A stretch of 64,000 nt of DNA from Rhizobium jaguaris (GCF_003627755.1 NZ_CP032694.1:3649501-3713500), one strand, 5' to 3'. Shown: positions 51,519-60,786, counted from the stretch's first letter. The notes: generated by a model from the letters alone, not told the origin. A program made the numbers and translations.

Positions 51519-52466
51519 TCAGAACGGCGAATCGGGGAAGTAGAAATCCTTGGCATTGTCCTTGGTGACCAAGGTCGCATCCAGGATATAGTTGCCGCGA
51601 ACCGGAACCTGGCCATAGAAGTTGGAAGCGGTCAGTTCCATGGCCGTCCCGACCATTGCCGGCGGATAGAGAACGTCGACCGGAATCAGCTTGTCGCCGT
51701 CCATGACCTTCTTGACCATATCTTTGGAACCGGCGCCGGCGATGACATACTTGATGTCGGTACGCTTGGCTTGATCGATCGCCTGCAGCACGCCGACGGC
51801 CATGTCGTCATCCTGACACCAGACAACATCGATCTTGGGGAATTTTGTCAGATAGTCCTGCATGACCTTGAAGGCGTCGTCGCGGTTCCAGTTGCCATAC
51901 TGACGGTCGAGAACCTTGACGTTGGAGCCGGCAATGCCCTTGTCGAAACCGTCCTGACGCTGCTGGTCGATCGGGATCGGCAGGCCGCGGATGACGACGA
52001 CCTGAGCATTCGGCGTATTGGCCTTGATATATTCGCCCGCCGTCTGGCCAAGCGCAGGATTGTTGCCCGCAACATAGAGGTCGCGGACGGAATTATCGTT
52101 GTTGCTCGGCGCACGGTCGACGAGCGCGACGAACTTACCCTTGTCCTTGACTTCCTTGATGGCGTTGACCAGCGGATCGGGATCCGACGGCAGAATCACG
52201 AGAGCGTCGATGCCCTGGGTCTCGAGGTCCTGCACCGCATTTGCCTGGCTTGCGGCGTCGGGCGAGGTCTTGACGATGATGTTAAGCCCCGGATGTTCCG
52301 CCATCAATTGTTTGGCGACGCGTTCGGCGTGGAAGACAACGCCCGAGGTCCAGCCATGGTCCGCTGCCGGAATGGAAACGCCGATGGTGACCTTCTTGTC
52401 CTCGGCGTGAACCGTGCCGGCCAGTGCCGCCAGCACGACAGCCAGACCAATTAGTCTTTTACGCAT
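51519..52466 (-). CDS. Sugar ABC transporter periplasmic binding protein (ribose/galactose type)
   Basis: A 315-residue cluster B binding protein. The signal peptide ends near residue 21 (GTVHA). VTIGVSIPAADHGWTSGVVF is the family N-terminus; DALVILPSDPDPLVNAIKEV and VALVDRAPSNNDNSV lie in the hinge and sugar site, and VVWCQDDDMAVGVLQAI is the later motif. GGGAGG precedes the ATG. It is the last gene of ATPase-permease-binding protein, and a terminator follows. The ligand is not readable; neighbouring GH1, oxidoreductase and isomerase genes suggest a monosaccharide or glycoside. Confidence 0.92.
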   Translation of the reverse strand: MRKRLIGLAVVLAALAGTVHAEDKKVTIGVSIPAADHGWTSGVVFHAERVAKQLMAEHPGLNIIVKTSPDAASQANAVQDLETQGIDALVILPSDPDPLVNAIKEVKDKGKFVALVDRAPSNNDNSVRDLYVAGNNPALGQTAGEYIKANTPNAQVVVIRGLPIPIDQQRQDGFDKGIAGSNVKVLDRQYGNWNRDDAFKVMQDYLTKFPKIDVVWCQDDDMAVGVLQAIDQAKRTDIKYVIAGAGSKDMVKKVMDGDKLIPVDVLYPPAMVGTAMELTASNFYGQVPVRGNYILDATLVTKDNAKDFYFPDSPF

Positions 52467-52528
52467 ATTTCATCCTCCCAGATAGAGACAGGGCATTGTC
52501 ATAGAGACCGGGCGCCCCTTAGACCCGG

Positions 52529-53545
52529 TTATGGCTGTTTGCGAGCCAGCGAGCGCTGAACCAGCATGGCGATGATGATGATCGCACCCTGGATAGCACT
52601 CAGCAGATACTCGCTGATGAAATTGGAAAGCAGCATGATGTTGCCGACCAGTTCGAGGATGAAGGCGCCGCAGACGGTACCCCATACCCTGCCCGCGCCG
52701 CCTTTAAGCGCCGTGCCGCCAACGACGACGGCAGTGATCGCCTGCAACTCCCACAAGCTACCTGTCGTCGCCGATGTCGAACCAAGCCTCGGCACATAGA
52801 GAAGAACGGCGATCGCCACACACAGGCCCTGGATGACGAAGGCAACGGTACGCACGCGATTGACCGCCACGCCCGAATAGCGCGCTACGTCGCGGCTAGA
52901 GCCGACGGCGATGACATGCCGACCGTAACGGGTGCGATAAAGAATGAAGGCCGCGATACAGGTAACGACAATGATGACGACGATCGGCACCGGCACGCCG
53001 AGCACGGAGCCGTAATAGGCGGGCTTGTAGAGCGCCTGCAGGTTGGCCGGGCGCAAGGTGATGGCGCCGCCCTGCGACAGCCAAGTCGTCAAGCCGCGGT
53101 AGACGCCCATCGTGCCCAGGGTCGCGATGAACGGCTCGATCTTGCCCATGGTCGTGATCAGACCATTGGCCAAGCCGCACAGGAGACCGGCGACGATCGA
53201 GAAAAACATCGCGGCCGCCAACATCAGGGCCGGATCGGCGATGACGCCTGAGTTCATCAAGAGGATCATCAAGCTCGCGACGAAGGCGACCATCGCGCCA
53301 ACAGACAGATCGAGATCGCCCGCCGAGATGACAAATGTGGCACCAACCGCGATGATCGCAATATAGGCGCATCTCGTCGCGACATTGGTGAGATTGGTAA
53401 TGCCGATGAAGTTCGGGTTGACCAGTGCGCCTACGATCAGAAGCAGCACCAGCGCTGCAAACGGTGCCACGGCCCTCAGATCGACGTCACGCCAGGAACG
53501 CCCTCGCCGACTGGTCTTGCCGCTGCTTTCTTCGCCCACGCTCAT
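52529..53545 (-). CDS. Sugar ABC transporter permease (RbsC family)
   Basis: A 338-residue membrane protein with eight to ten helices. TFVISAGDLDLSVGAMVAFV is the RbsC-family signature; IEPFIATLGTMGVYRGLTTW, RYGRHVIAVGSSRDVARYSG and VGGTALKGGAGRVWGTVCG are further family motifs, including the contact loop for the ATPase. A TTG four codons upstream overlaps the GGGAGG site, so the ATG at 53545 was taken. It lies between the ATPase and binding-protein genes. Confidence 0.92.
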   Translation of the reverse strand: MSVGEESSGKTSRRGRSWRDVDLRAVAPFAALVLLLIVGALVNPNFIGITNLTNVATRCAYIAIIAVGATFVISAGDLDLSVGAMVAFVASLMILLMNSGVIADPALMLAAAMFFSIVAGLLCGLANGLITTMGKIEPFIATLGTMGVYRGLTTWLSQGGAITLRPANLQALYKPAYYGSVLGVPVPIVVIIVVTCIAAFILYRTRYGRHVIAVGSSRDVARYSGVAVNRVRTVAFVIQGLCVAIAVLLYVPRLGSTSATTGSLWELQAITAVVVGGTALKGGAGRVWGTVCGAFILELVGNIMLLSNFISEYLLSAIQGAIIIIAMLVQRSLARKQP

Positions 53546-53605
53546 AACCAAAACCAACCTCCCGTCCCATGACTACTGGGAATTCTTCCGCCCTATGCCG
53601 CCCGT

Positions 53606-55129
53606 TCAGGCAGCGGTCTTTTTCTTCAGGCCTGCCGCATAACGCATGATTTCCTGCTCGGAGATCTCGTCGCCTTCAAGCATGCCAACGATCCGGCCCT
53701 CGCGCATCACCGCGATCCGCGTGCACAGCCCGATGACCTCGGGCATTTCCGAAGAGACCACGACGATCGAATGGCCATCACGCGCCAGCGCCGAAATGAA
53801 ATGATAGATCTGCTGCTTCGTGCCGACATCGATACCGCGCGTCGGCTCGTCGATGATGATGATCCGCGGGTCGGTTTCCATGACCTTTGCCAGGAGCAAT
53901 TTCTGCTGATTGCCACCGGACATGCGGCCAACGACGATATTTCCATCGCGGACCCTGATGTCGAAACGCCGGCGCGCCCGCGCCAGTGCATCGGCCTCGC
54001 TGGAGGCGCTCAAATAACCGTACTTGCCATGCCGATCCAGGGACTGGAGGGTCAGATTGACGGCCATGCCCGAATTCAGAAGCAAGCCTTTGGACTTCCG
54101 GTCCTTGGTCATATAGGCAAGCCCGGCATCGATGGCCGCATGCACGTCATGCGGCGGCACCGTTTGGTCGTTGGCGACGACTTCACCGGCGACGCGTGAG
54201 CGCAGGCCGACGATCGCTTCCATCAGCTCCGTCCGGCCCGAACCGATCATGCCTGAAAAGCCCAAAATCTCGCCCTTGCGCAGCTCGAAGCTCGCATCGT
54301 GCACGTAGCCGGTCGAAAGGGAATTGACGCTGAGCACGATCTTCTCGTCGACATCGGGCTCATTCTTGGCGGGATAGAGGCTGGAAAGCTCACGTCCGAC
54401 CATCAACTGGGCAATCGATTCGCCGTCGAGCAGCGAGGTTTGCGACGTCTTCACCCATTGGCCGTCGCGCAGGACCGTGACCCGGTCCGTCAGTTCCATG
54501 ACCTCATCGAGCTTGTGCGACACGAACACGAAACTCGTTCCCTGGTCACGAAGCTTGCGCACCTGTTTGAACAGGAAGTTGGTTTCCTCCCGCGACAGAA
54601 CCGCAGTCGGCTCGTCCATGAAGACGATCCTGGCATCCCGGCTGATCGCCTTGGCGATCTCCACCATCTGCTTGTCCGCGATGGAAAGCGTGCCGATCAA
54701 GGCATTCACGTCGACATGCGAACCGAGGAGATCGAGGACGCGGCGCGTTTCGGCGCGCATATATTTGCGGTCGAGCACGCCGAAACGCGTGACTTCACGA
54801 CCGAGAAACAGGCTCTCGGTAACGGTCAGATGTTCGGCAAGATTGAATTCCTGGTGGATGATGACGATGCCAAGCGCTTCGGCGGCGCCATTGGGCGGCA
54901 ACTTCACCGGCTGGCCGTCGAGCAGGATCTCGCCGGAGCTTGGCTGCTCGAAACCGGAGAGAACCTTGACAAGTGTCGACTTGCCAGCACCGTTCTCGCC
55001 CATCAGCGCGTGGATTTCGCCGGCCCGAAGATCGAAATTGACGCTGAACAGTACCTGCACGCCGCTGAAGGACTTGCAAATTCGCCTCGCGGACAGCACT
55101 ACCGCACCGTCGACGGCCTCCGAACTCAT
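53606..55129 (-). CDS. Sugar ABC transporter ATPase, double domain (RbsA/MglA family)
   Basis: A 507-residue protein with two ABC domains. The first has Walker A GENGAGKST, the Q-loop in IIHQEFNLAEHL, signature LSIADKQMVEIAKA and Walker B VFMDEPTAVLS. The second has a degenerate Walker A (GMIGSGRTE), as is normal in this family, with signature MSGGNQQKLLLAK and Walker B IIIDEPTRGIDVGTK. ATGs at 55132 and 55129 follow a GGGGAGG; the second has the better spacing. First gene of the importer operon; twin LacI operators lie just upstream. Confidence 0.93.
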   Translation of the reverse strand: MSSEAVDGAVVLSARRICKSFSGVQVLFSVNFDLRAGEIHALMGENGAGKSTLVKVLSGFEQPSSGEILLDGQPVKLPPNGAAEALGIVIIHQEFNLAEHLTVTESLFLGREVTRFGVLDRKYMRAETRRVLDLLGSHVDVNALIGTLSIADKQMVEIAKAISRDARIVFMDEPTAVLSREETNFLFKQVRKLRDQGTSFVFVSHKLDEVMELTDRVTVLRDGQWVKTSQTSLLDGESIAQLMVGRELSSLYPAKNEPDVDEKIVLSVNSLSTGYVHDASFELRKGEILGFSGMIGSGRTELMEAIVGLRSRVAGEVVANDQTVPPHDVHAAIDAGLAYMTKDRKSKGLLLNSGMAVNLTLQSLDRHGKYGYLSASSEADALARARRRFDIRVRDGNIVVGRMSGGNQQKLLLAKVMETDPRIIIIDEPTRGIDVGTKQQIYHFISALARDGHSIVVVSSEMPEVIGLCTRIAVMREGRIVGMLEGDEISEQEIMRYAAGLKKKTAA

Positions 55130-55166
55130 CATTCCCTCCCCTGTGGCTCCACCCACTTCCATGTTG

Positions 55167-55201
55167 TGTAAACCTTTACATATTCCGTGTAAAGGTTTAC
55201 A
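55167..55201. promoter_or_regulatory. Twin LacI operators between the ABC operon and its regulator
   Basis: TGTAAACCTTTACA (55167-55180) and TGTAAAGGTTTACA (55188-55201) are each near-palindromic operators and exact reverse complements of each other. Their centres are 21 bp apart, two helical turns, so two dimers would bind on one face of the DNA. They lie 38 bp upstream of the ATPase start and 95 bp upstream of the LacI start. Confidence 0.82.
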
Positions 55202-55295
55202 TCATTCCATGTTGCACAATTTTCCGCGGTCGCATTTGATCTCCGCGGAAGTCTGTGTAGTGTCCGGTCCGAGACGAGACCCAAGGCAGAGCGCA

Positions 55296-56321
55296 GTGTC
55301 TAATTCCACGCCCGCAACTATCGAAGACGTCGCCCGAATTGCCAACGTTTCGATCGCAACGGTCTCGCGGGCAATCCATATGCCCGAGAAGGTCGCGAAC
55401 TCGACGCGCCTGAAGGTCAACCAGGCGATTGCGATCACCGGTTATACCACCAACGCCATGGCGCGCAGCCTGCGGCTTGGCCGCTCGAACATGATTCTCG
55501 TCGTCGCACCCGATATCGGCGATCCCAATTTCTCCAATATTCTCATCGGGCTGGAAAATGAGGCGCGCTCGCATGGCTATGGCGTCCTGATCGGCCACAC
55601 GCAGAACGATGCTCAGCGCGGGCTGGAATATCTGAAGTTCCTGAATTCCAACCAGGCGGCCGGTTTGATCCTGTTCACCGGTATCCTGCCCTTCGGACAC
55701 CAGACGATGACGGCGCGGCTTCCGCCGAGCGTCGGCGTCTTCGAGCCGGTCTTCAACGGCGGCATTCCTTATGTCGGCGTTGACGATATCGCCGGAGCGC
55801 GCAAGGCGGTCGACCTTCTGATCGCCGAGGGTCATCGGAAGATTGCGTTCATCGGCGATTCGCGCACCCGCCTCGCCTACAGCCGGCGGCGCATGGGCTA
55901 TGACGCGGGGCTCGATGCCGCCGATATCGGCACCGACCTGCGCATCGTGTTCGAGGGAGACGGCACGATCGAGAGCGGAAGGCTGGCCGTCGAGCAGCTC
56001 TTCATGCGCGACACGCTGCCGACAGCCTTCATGTGTGTCAACGATCAGACGGCCATCGGTGTGATGATCGGGCTGAAGGCGCGCGGCTACGACATTCCGA
56101 GGGATTTTTCGGTGACCGGCTTCGACGATGTGCCGCAAGCCGTCTTCATGTCGCCCGCGCTGACGACGATCCGGCAGCCGCGAACCGCCATCGGCAAGCA
56201 TGCGATGTCGCTCCTGATTGAACTCCTGTCGGACGGCCAGCCGGCCGAGACGGAAATCCTGCTGCGACCCGACCTCGTGGTGCGCAACTCGGTCTCGGCA
56301 CCGTCGCGCGCCCGGCGATAG
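55296..56321 (+). CDS. LacI-family regulator of the sugar ABC operon
   Basis: A 341-residue regulator. ATIEDVARIANVSIATVSRA is the helix-turn-helix and YTTNAMARSLRLGRSNMILV the hinge. The effector domain has NFSNILIGLENEARSHGYGV and ends with SPALTTIRQPRTAIGKHAMS. A GTG at 55296 with AAGGCAGAG upstream is the start; an open frame runs far upstream, antisense to the ATPase gene, and is not coding. It is divergent from the importer, with twin operators in the gap, so local repression relieved by the imported sugar is likely. Confidence 0.92.
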   Translation: MSNSTPATIEDVARIANVSIATVSRAIHMPEKVANSTRLKVNQAIAITGYTTNAMARSLRLGRSNMILVVAPDIGDPNFSNILIGLENEARSHGYGVLIGHTQNDAQRGLEYLKFLNSNQAAGLILFTGILPFGHQTMTARLPPSVGVFEPVFNGGIPYVGVDDIAGARKAVDLLIAEGHRKIAFIGDSRTRLAYSRRRMGYDAGLDAADIGTDLRIVFEGDGTIESGRLAVEQLFMRDTLPTAFMCVNDQTAIGVMIGLKARGYDIPRDFSVTGFDDVPQAVFMSPALTTIRQPRTAIGKHAMSLLIELLSDGQPAETEILLRPDLVVRNSVSAPSRARR

Positions 56322-56332
56322 GAATGCCTAGC

Positions 56333-56689
56333 ATGCTGCTCGGCAGACTCATCCTTTATGCCCGCGACGTGGAAGCGACGATCGCCTTCTACGAGAAACA
56401 TTTTGGCTTCAAGCCGCTTCGGCAGGACGGTGATCGAATTGTCGAGCTGCTCGCACCGGATGGCGGCGCCAATCTGATGATCCATCCGGCAGCAAAGACC
56501 CAAAAGATGGGTCAATCATTGGTAAAACTGGTCTTCGACGTCGAGCATGTCGAAGCTTTTCGCGCCAAATGCGCGAACGTGGGGCTTGAATTCGGACCGT
56601 TACATCAAGCCGACGGCTACATGTTCGCCAATGCCAAGGACCCCTGCGGAAATTCCATATCCATTTCGAGCCGCGCATTCAGGCGATAG
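56333..56689 (+). CDS. VOC/glyoxalase-fold protein
   Basis: A 118-residue protein of the vicinal oxygen chelate superfamily. LILYARDVEATIAFYEKHFG is the first beta-alpha-beta-beta unit and FANAKDPCGNSISISSRA the last, with the Glu/Asp-Pro-x-Gly-Asn motif. Members include glyoxalases, dioxygenases and antibiotic-binding proteins. The function is not assigned. An ATG at 56324 is too close to the AGGA site, so the ATG at 56333 is preferred. It starts just after the LacI stop and may share its transcript. Confidence 0.8.
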   Translation: MLLGRLILYARDVEATIAFYEKHFGFKPLRQDGDRIVELLAPDGGANLMIHPAAKTQKMGQSLVKLVFDVEHVEAFRAKCANVGLEFGPLHQADGYMFANAKDPCGNSISISSRAFRR

Positions 56690-56691
56690 AG

Positions 56692-56718
56692 CGGGAGGCG
56701 ATCGGTGATCGCCTCCCG
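56692..56718. terminator. Bidirectional hairpin between the VOC gene and xylA
   Basis: CGGGAGGCGATC (56692-56703) pairs perfectly with GATCGCCTCCCG (56707-56718) around a 3-nt loop, between convergent genes. It starts 3 bp after the VOC stop and ends 12 bp from the xylA stop. T-runs are short, so strength is uncertain. Confidence 0.7.
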
Positions 56719-56729
56719 GATTTCGTCGA

Positions 56730-58040
56730 TCAAACGTAACGATTGACGATGTTTTCGAGAAGTTCCTGCTTGCCGGACTTCGGCTGCGGGTTGACATCCT
56801 TGCTCTCGACCCACTGCGTGATCTGGTCGAGGGAATATTCGCCGCGGAGAAGCTTCTGTCCTTCAGCGGAATCCCAGCCGGCATAGCGGTCGGCCAGCGG
56901 CTGCGACAGGGCCTTGTCCTCGATCATCTTGGCGGCGGCCTTGAGACCGCGGGCGCAGCAATCCATACCGCCGATGTGACCGATCAGCAGGTCTTCCGGA
57001 TCGAGCGACTGACGGCGCAGCTTCGAGTCGAAGTTGGTGCCGCCTGTCTTGAAGCCGCCACCTGCCAGCACGTGGTAATATGCGAGCGACATTTCTGGAA
57101 CGTTGTTCGGGAACTGGTCGGTATCCCAACCGGACTGATAGTCGTTGCGGTTCATGTCGATGGAGCCGAAGATGCCGAGCGCATTGGCGAGCGCCAGTTC
57201 ATGCTCGAATGAATGGCCGGCGAGGATCGCGTGGCCCTGCTCGATGTTGACCTTCACTTCGTTTTCGAGGCCGTTCTTTTTCAGGAAACCATAGACGGTC
57301 GCGACGTCGTAGTCGTACTGGTGCTTGGTCGGCTCCTGCGGCTTCGGCTCGATCAGGATCGTGCCCTTGAAGCCGATCTTGTGCTTGTATTCGACCACGA
57401 GATTGAGGAAGCGGCCCATTTGGTCCAGCTCACGCTTCAGGTCGGTGTTCAGCAGGGTTTCATAACCTTCGCGGCCGCCCCAGAGAACGTAGTTTTCACC
57501 GCCGAGCTTGTGCGTCGCGTCCATGCAGGTCTTTACCGTCGCAGCCGAGAAGGCGAAGACATCAGGATCCGGGTTGGTGGCGGCGCCCGACATATAGCGG
57601 CGGTTGGAGAACAGGTTCGCCGTACCCCACAGCAGCTTGACGCCCGTTTCGGCCTGCTTCTGAGCGAAGTAGTCGACGATCTCGTTGAGGTTCTTGGTGT
57701 TCTCGGCGAAATTCTTGCCTTCCGGACGCACGTCGGCATCGTGGAAGCAATAATAGGGCGAGCCGAGCAGGGTGAAGAATTCGAAGGCGACGTCGGCCTT
57801 CAGCTTCGCCGCTTCCATCGTGTCCTGGAACCAGGGACGGAGGAAGGTCTGGCCGCCGAAGGGGTCGCCGCCCGGCCAGGTGAAGGTATGCCAGTAGGCA
57901 ACGGCAAAGCGCAGATGGTCTTCCATGCGCTTGCCGAGAACCACTTCATCCTTGTTGTAGTGGCGAAAGGCCAGCGGGTTGGTGCTGTCCGGGCCTTCAT
58001 ATTTCACTTTCTTGATGTCACCAAAAAATCCGGTGCTCAT
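56730..58040 (-). CDS. xylA: Xylose isomerase
   Basis: A 436-residue enzyme interconverting D-xylose and D-xylulose. [20 protein letters not shown] holds the active-site His, [19 protein letters not shown] the metal-site Glu, [20 protein letters not shown] the second, and [19 protein letters not shown] and [20 protein letters not shown] the other metal ligands. The length is that of class II isomerases. AAGGAGA precedes the ATG. It follows xylB on the same strand, but 172 bp away, with a GC-rich repeat between. Confidence 0.97.
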   Translation of the reverse strand: MSTGFFGDIKKVKYEGPDSTNPLAFRHYNKDEVVLGKRMEDHLRFAVAYWHTFTWPGGDPFGGQTFLRPWFQDTMEAAKLKADVAFEFFTLLGSPYYCFHDADVRPEGKNFAENTKNLNEIVDYFAQKQAETGVKLLWGTANLFSNRRYMSGAATNPDPDVFAFSAATVKTCMDATHKLGGENYVLWGGREGYETLLNTDLKRELDQMGRFLNLVVEYKHKIGFKGTILIEPKPQEPTKHQYDYDVATVYGFLKKNGLENEVKVNIEQGHAILAGHSFEHELALANALGIFGSIDMNRNDYQSGWDTDQFPNNVPEMSLAYYHVLAGGGFKTGGTNFDSKLRRQSLDPEDLLIGHIGGMDCCARGLKAAAKMIEDKALSQPLADRYAGWDSAEGQKLLRGEYSLDQITQWVESKDVNPQPKSGKQELLENIVNRYV

Positions 58041-58092
58041 GTTCTATCTCCTTGGGTTTGGTATTTCGACATTGTTATTCGTGCCGTGTGGC

Positions 58093-58205
58093 GCCCCCTC
58101 ATCCGACCCTTCGGGCCACCTTCTCCCCGATGGGGAGAAGGTATGGGCGGTTGCCGCAAGCTCGGTCTCACCCTCTCCCCTCGGGGAGAGGGCAGGGTGA
58201 GGGGG
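58093..58205. repeat. Composite GC-rich palindromic repeat between xylB and xylA
   Basis: CCCCCTCATCCGACCCTTCG leads into a hairpin CCTTCTCCCC/GGGGAGAAGG (58119-58140). After about 28 bp comes a second hairpin CCCTCTCCCC/GGGGAGAGGG (58171-58192), then CAGGGTGAGGGGG. These are the modules of the 50-kb copy in swapped order. It lies between two genes of the same pathway. Confidence 0.72.
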
Positions 58206-58212
58206 TTTCCCC

Positions 58213-59670
58213 TCAAACTATGCTCAGCGGCTTGATAGCCGGATACAGGGCGCGGTAACGCTTGTAGGCATCCTCGTAAGCGCCAGTCAGCGCTGTTACC
58301 GGTTCGATCGTGCCGGCTGTTTTCGGCGGCGTGCAAATGGCGACGGGATCGGCGCCGGTTGCCGCGATCAGGCCGAGACGGGCAGCGCCGAAGGCTGCTC
58401 CGAAATCGCCGTCGGCCGGCAGATCGACGGGAACGCCGAGCGCAGTCGCAATCGAGGCCAGCCAGTAGCGCGAGCGCGAGCCGCCGCCGATGGCGGTGAC
58501 GCGGGCGATATCGGTACCGGCCGACCGCAATGCCTCGAGATTATCGCGAATGGCGAAGGTGACGCCTTCAAGCACCGCCTGGGTGAGGACCGCACGGCCG
58601 CTCTCATGGCCGAGACCGATGAACGCGCCACGAATGGTCGCATCGTTATGCGGCGTGCGTTCGCCGGAAAGATAGGGAAGGAAGATGACGGCAGACGGCG
58701 CTTTCAGGGCATCTCCGAGTTCGCTGGTGAGTTCTGCAGCGGATTTGCCGGTGACGCCCGAATGCCAGTTCAACGCATCGGTTGCCGACAGGATCACGCC
58801 CATCTGGTGCCAGGTGTTCGGCAACGCATGGCAGAAGGCGTGAACGGCGCTCTCCGGCTTCGGCAGGTAGGAGCCGTTGGCGGCAAAGAGTACGCCCGAG
58901 GTGCCGAGCGAGACGAAGGCCGCGCCATCACTGACCGTGCCCATGCCGCAGGCCGAGGCGGCATTATCCCCTGCCCCACCGGCCACGACGACGTCACCGG
59001 CAATACCCCACTTCGAGGCCAGTTCACCGCGCAGCTTGCCGGCTACTTCCGTGCCTTCCACCAGCGTCGGCATCTGTTTTTCATCGAGGTTGGTGGCGGC
59101 AAGCAGCTCGGAAGACCACTTGCGCTTGCCTGTGTCTAGCCAGGACGTGCCGGCGGAATCGGACATCTCAGACATATGCTCGCCGGTCAGCCATAGGCGC
59201 AGATAGTCCTTCGGCAGCAGCACCCAGCGCACCCTAGCGAAGATATCCGGCTCGTGCTTGGCGACCCAGGCAAGCTTCGGTGCGGTGAAGCCGGGGAAGA
59301 CGATGTTGCCCGTCAACGTCCGGAAACGCGGATCGGCGTCGAGAGCGGCAGCCTCGAGATAGCTGCGCGTGTCATTCCAAAGAATGCAGGGACGCAGTAC
59401 TTTGTCACCGGCATCGAGCAGTGTCGCTCCGTGCATCTGGCCGGATAGACCGATGCCGCGCACCGCGGCCAGCTCCTTCGGATGTGCCGCCTTCAGGCCG
59501 GCGACAGCCTCCTCGGTGGCGCGAATCCAGTGCGCCGGCTCCTGTTCCGACCAACCTGGATGCGGGCGCGACACGTCGAGCCCGCCATTGGCCGATCCGA
59601 TGATCTTCTGGTTGCCGTCGATCAGCATCGCTTTTACGCCGGACGTTCCGAGATCGAGACCCAAATACAT
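58213..59670 (-). CDS. xylB: Xylulokinase
   Basis: A 485-residue FGGY-family sugar kinase that phosphorylates D-xylulose. MYLGLDLGTSGVKAMLIDGN is the first phosphate loop, GLSGQMHGATLLD and LWNDTRSYLEA bind sugar, and GDVVVAGGAGDNAASACGMG with SLGTSGVLFAANG is the second ATP loop. The FGGY-type signature around YLSGERTPHNDATIRGAFIG is present. The stop lies just past the repeat that separates it from xylA. A LacI-family gene precedes it on the same strand by 38 bp. Confidence 0.95.
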   Translation of the reverse strand: MYLGLDLGTSGVKAMLIDGNQKIIGSANGGLDVSRPHPGWSEQEPAHWIRATEEAVAGLKAAHPKELAAVRGIGLSGQMHGATLLDAGDKVLRPCILWNDTRSYLEAAALDADPRFRTLTGNIVFPGFTAPKLAWVAKHEPDIFARVRWVLLPKDYLRLWLTGEHMSEMSDSAGTSWLDTGKRKWSSELLAATNLDEKQMPTLVEGTEVAGKLRGELASKWGIAGDVVVAGGAGDNAASACGMGTVSDGAAFVSLGTSGVLFAANGSYLPKPESAVHAFCHALPNTWHQMGVILSATDALNWHSGVTGKSAAELTSELGDALKAPSAVIFLPYLSGERTPHNDATIRGAFIGLGHESGRAVLTQAVLEGVTFAIRDNLEALRSAGTDIARVTAIGGGSRSRYWLASIATALGVPVDLPADGDFGAAFGAARLGLIAATGADPVAICTPPKTAGTIEPVTALTGAYEDAYKRYRALYPAIKPLSIV

Positions 59671-59708
59671 TAGATGTACTCCCTATGCTCTGCCGCAGGT
59701 TTTGATGG

Positions 59709-60734
59709 TCAGGGCAGATTGTCCTTCAAGAAAATGTCGAGACGGATACGCTCCTGCCCGGCGATGACGCCCTGGCCGTCCGCCGTCGCCTTCATGACGC
59801 GTATGGCGCTACGCACTTCATGGCCGGCGTCCTGGTTCAGAACGGCATCGATCGTACCGTCCTGCAGGGCCGCACGGGTATGTTCGGTAAGTTCGTGCAC
59901 GACGACGGTCAGCCCTCGCCCCTGCCCGGTCGCTTTCAGCGCCCGGATCAAGCCGCGATTGCCGGCGCCGAGGCTATAGATGCCGATAATATCATTGTTG
60001 CCAGAAAGAGCTTCGCAGATGAGGGTATTGGCGATCTCCGGATCGTCGCGACCTTCAAGCACCGGCAGCAGCCGCAGTTGCGGAAATTCCGCCGCCATGA
60101 CGGAGGCAAATCCCTCCAGGCGCTCACGATGGTCGCGCACCAGCATGGAGCCGGCGAGAACGGTGAGATCACCCTTGCGCCCGCCAAGGAACCGGCCAAG
60201 CAGCCGCGCCGCAGTGCGGCCCGCAGCGATATTGTCGACGCCTGCATAGTGATGCCGTGTAGAACCAGTGAGATCGGAAACGAGGGTAACGACAGGAACC
60301 CGTGCTTCCACCAGCCGGTCGACGGCGGCGCGGACATCGGGCGCATCGGTCGCCACCAAGGCCACCCCGGCGAGATCCGTGCCGTGCAATGCGTCGAGCG
60401 CGGTCACCAGGGCCGCTGCGTCGAAGGCAGGCACCTCGACAATCCGAATCTCGGTGCGGTCGAAGGCCGATCGAGTCATCGCCTGGCGCACTTCGGCATA
60501 AAGACCGTGCATGAAGGAATTGTCGCCGGTCGGCAGGATGAAGACGACTGGATAGATACGGCCCTTTGCCAGATTGGCGGCCGCCACGTCGCGCACATAG
60601 CCGATCTCTCGGATGGCTGCTTCCACCTTCTCGCGCGTCACGAGACGCACGCCCGGGCGCTGGTTCAGCACCCGGTCCACAGTCGCGAGGCTGACGCCCG
60701 CGGCAGCGGCGATGTCGTAAACGGTGGGTCTCAT
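59709..60734 (-). CDS. LacI-family regulator of the xyl genes
   Basis: A 341-residue regulator with helix-turn-helix TVYDIAAAAGVSLATVDRVL and hinge YVRDVAAANLAKGRIYPVVF. The effector domain is of the sugar-binding type (DNIAAGRTAARLLGRFLG; IIGIYSLGAGNRGLIRALKA). The recognition helix has Val-Asp-Arg (TVDRVLN) where most have TVSR/TVSL. GGAGGAG precedes the ATG. As first gene of a leftward regulator-xylB-xylA series it likely controls that set and itself; a CG-centred operator lies upstream. Confidence 0.88.
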   Translation of the reverse strand: MRPTVYDIAAAAGVSLATVDRVLNQRPGVRLVTREKVEAAIREIGYVRDVAAANLAKGRIYPVVFILPTGDNSFMHGLYAEVRQAMTRSAFDRTEIRIVEVPAFDAAALVTALDALHGTDLAGVALVATDAPDVRAAVDRLVEARVPVVTLVSDLTGSTRHHYAGVDNIAAGRTAARLLGRFLGGRKGDLTVLAGSMLVRDHRERLEGFASVMAAEFPQLRLLPVLEGRDDPEIANTLICEALSGNNDIIGIYSLGAGNRGLIRALKATGQGRGLTVVVHELTEHTRAALQDGTIDAVLNQDAGHEVRSAIRVMKATADGQGVIAGQERIRLDIFLKDNLP

Positions 60735-60766
60735 CAGCTCCTCCTGACAAGATTCTTACCGCTAAT

Positions 60767-60786
60767 TCTGATGTACGTAAATCAGA
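60767..60786. promoter_or_regulatory. Candidate LacI operator before the xyl regulator
   Basis: TCTGATGTACGTAAATCAGA is a 20-bp inverted repeat with one mismatch and a central CG, extended on both sides by AATT. It ends 33 bp before the regulator start, where an autoregulatory operator would sit. Confidence 0.65.
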
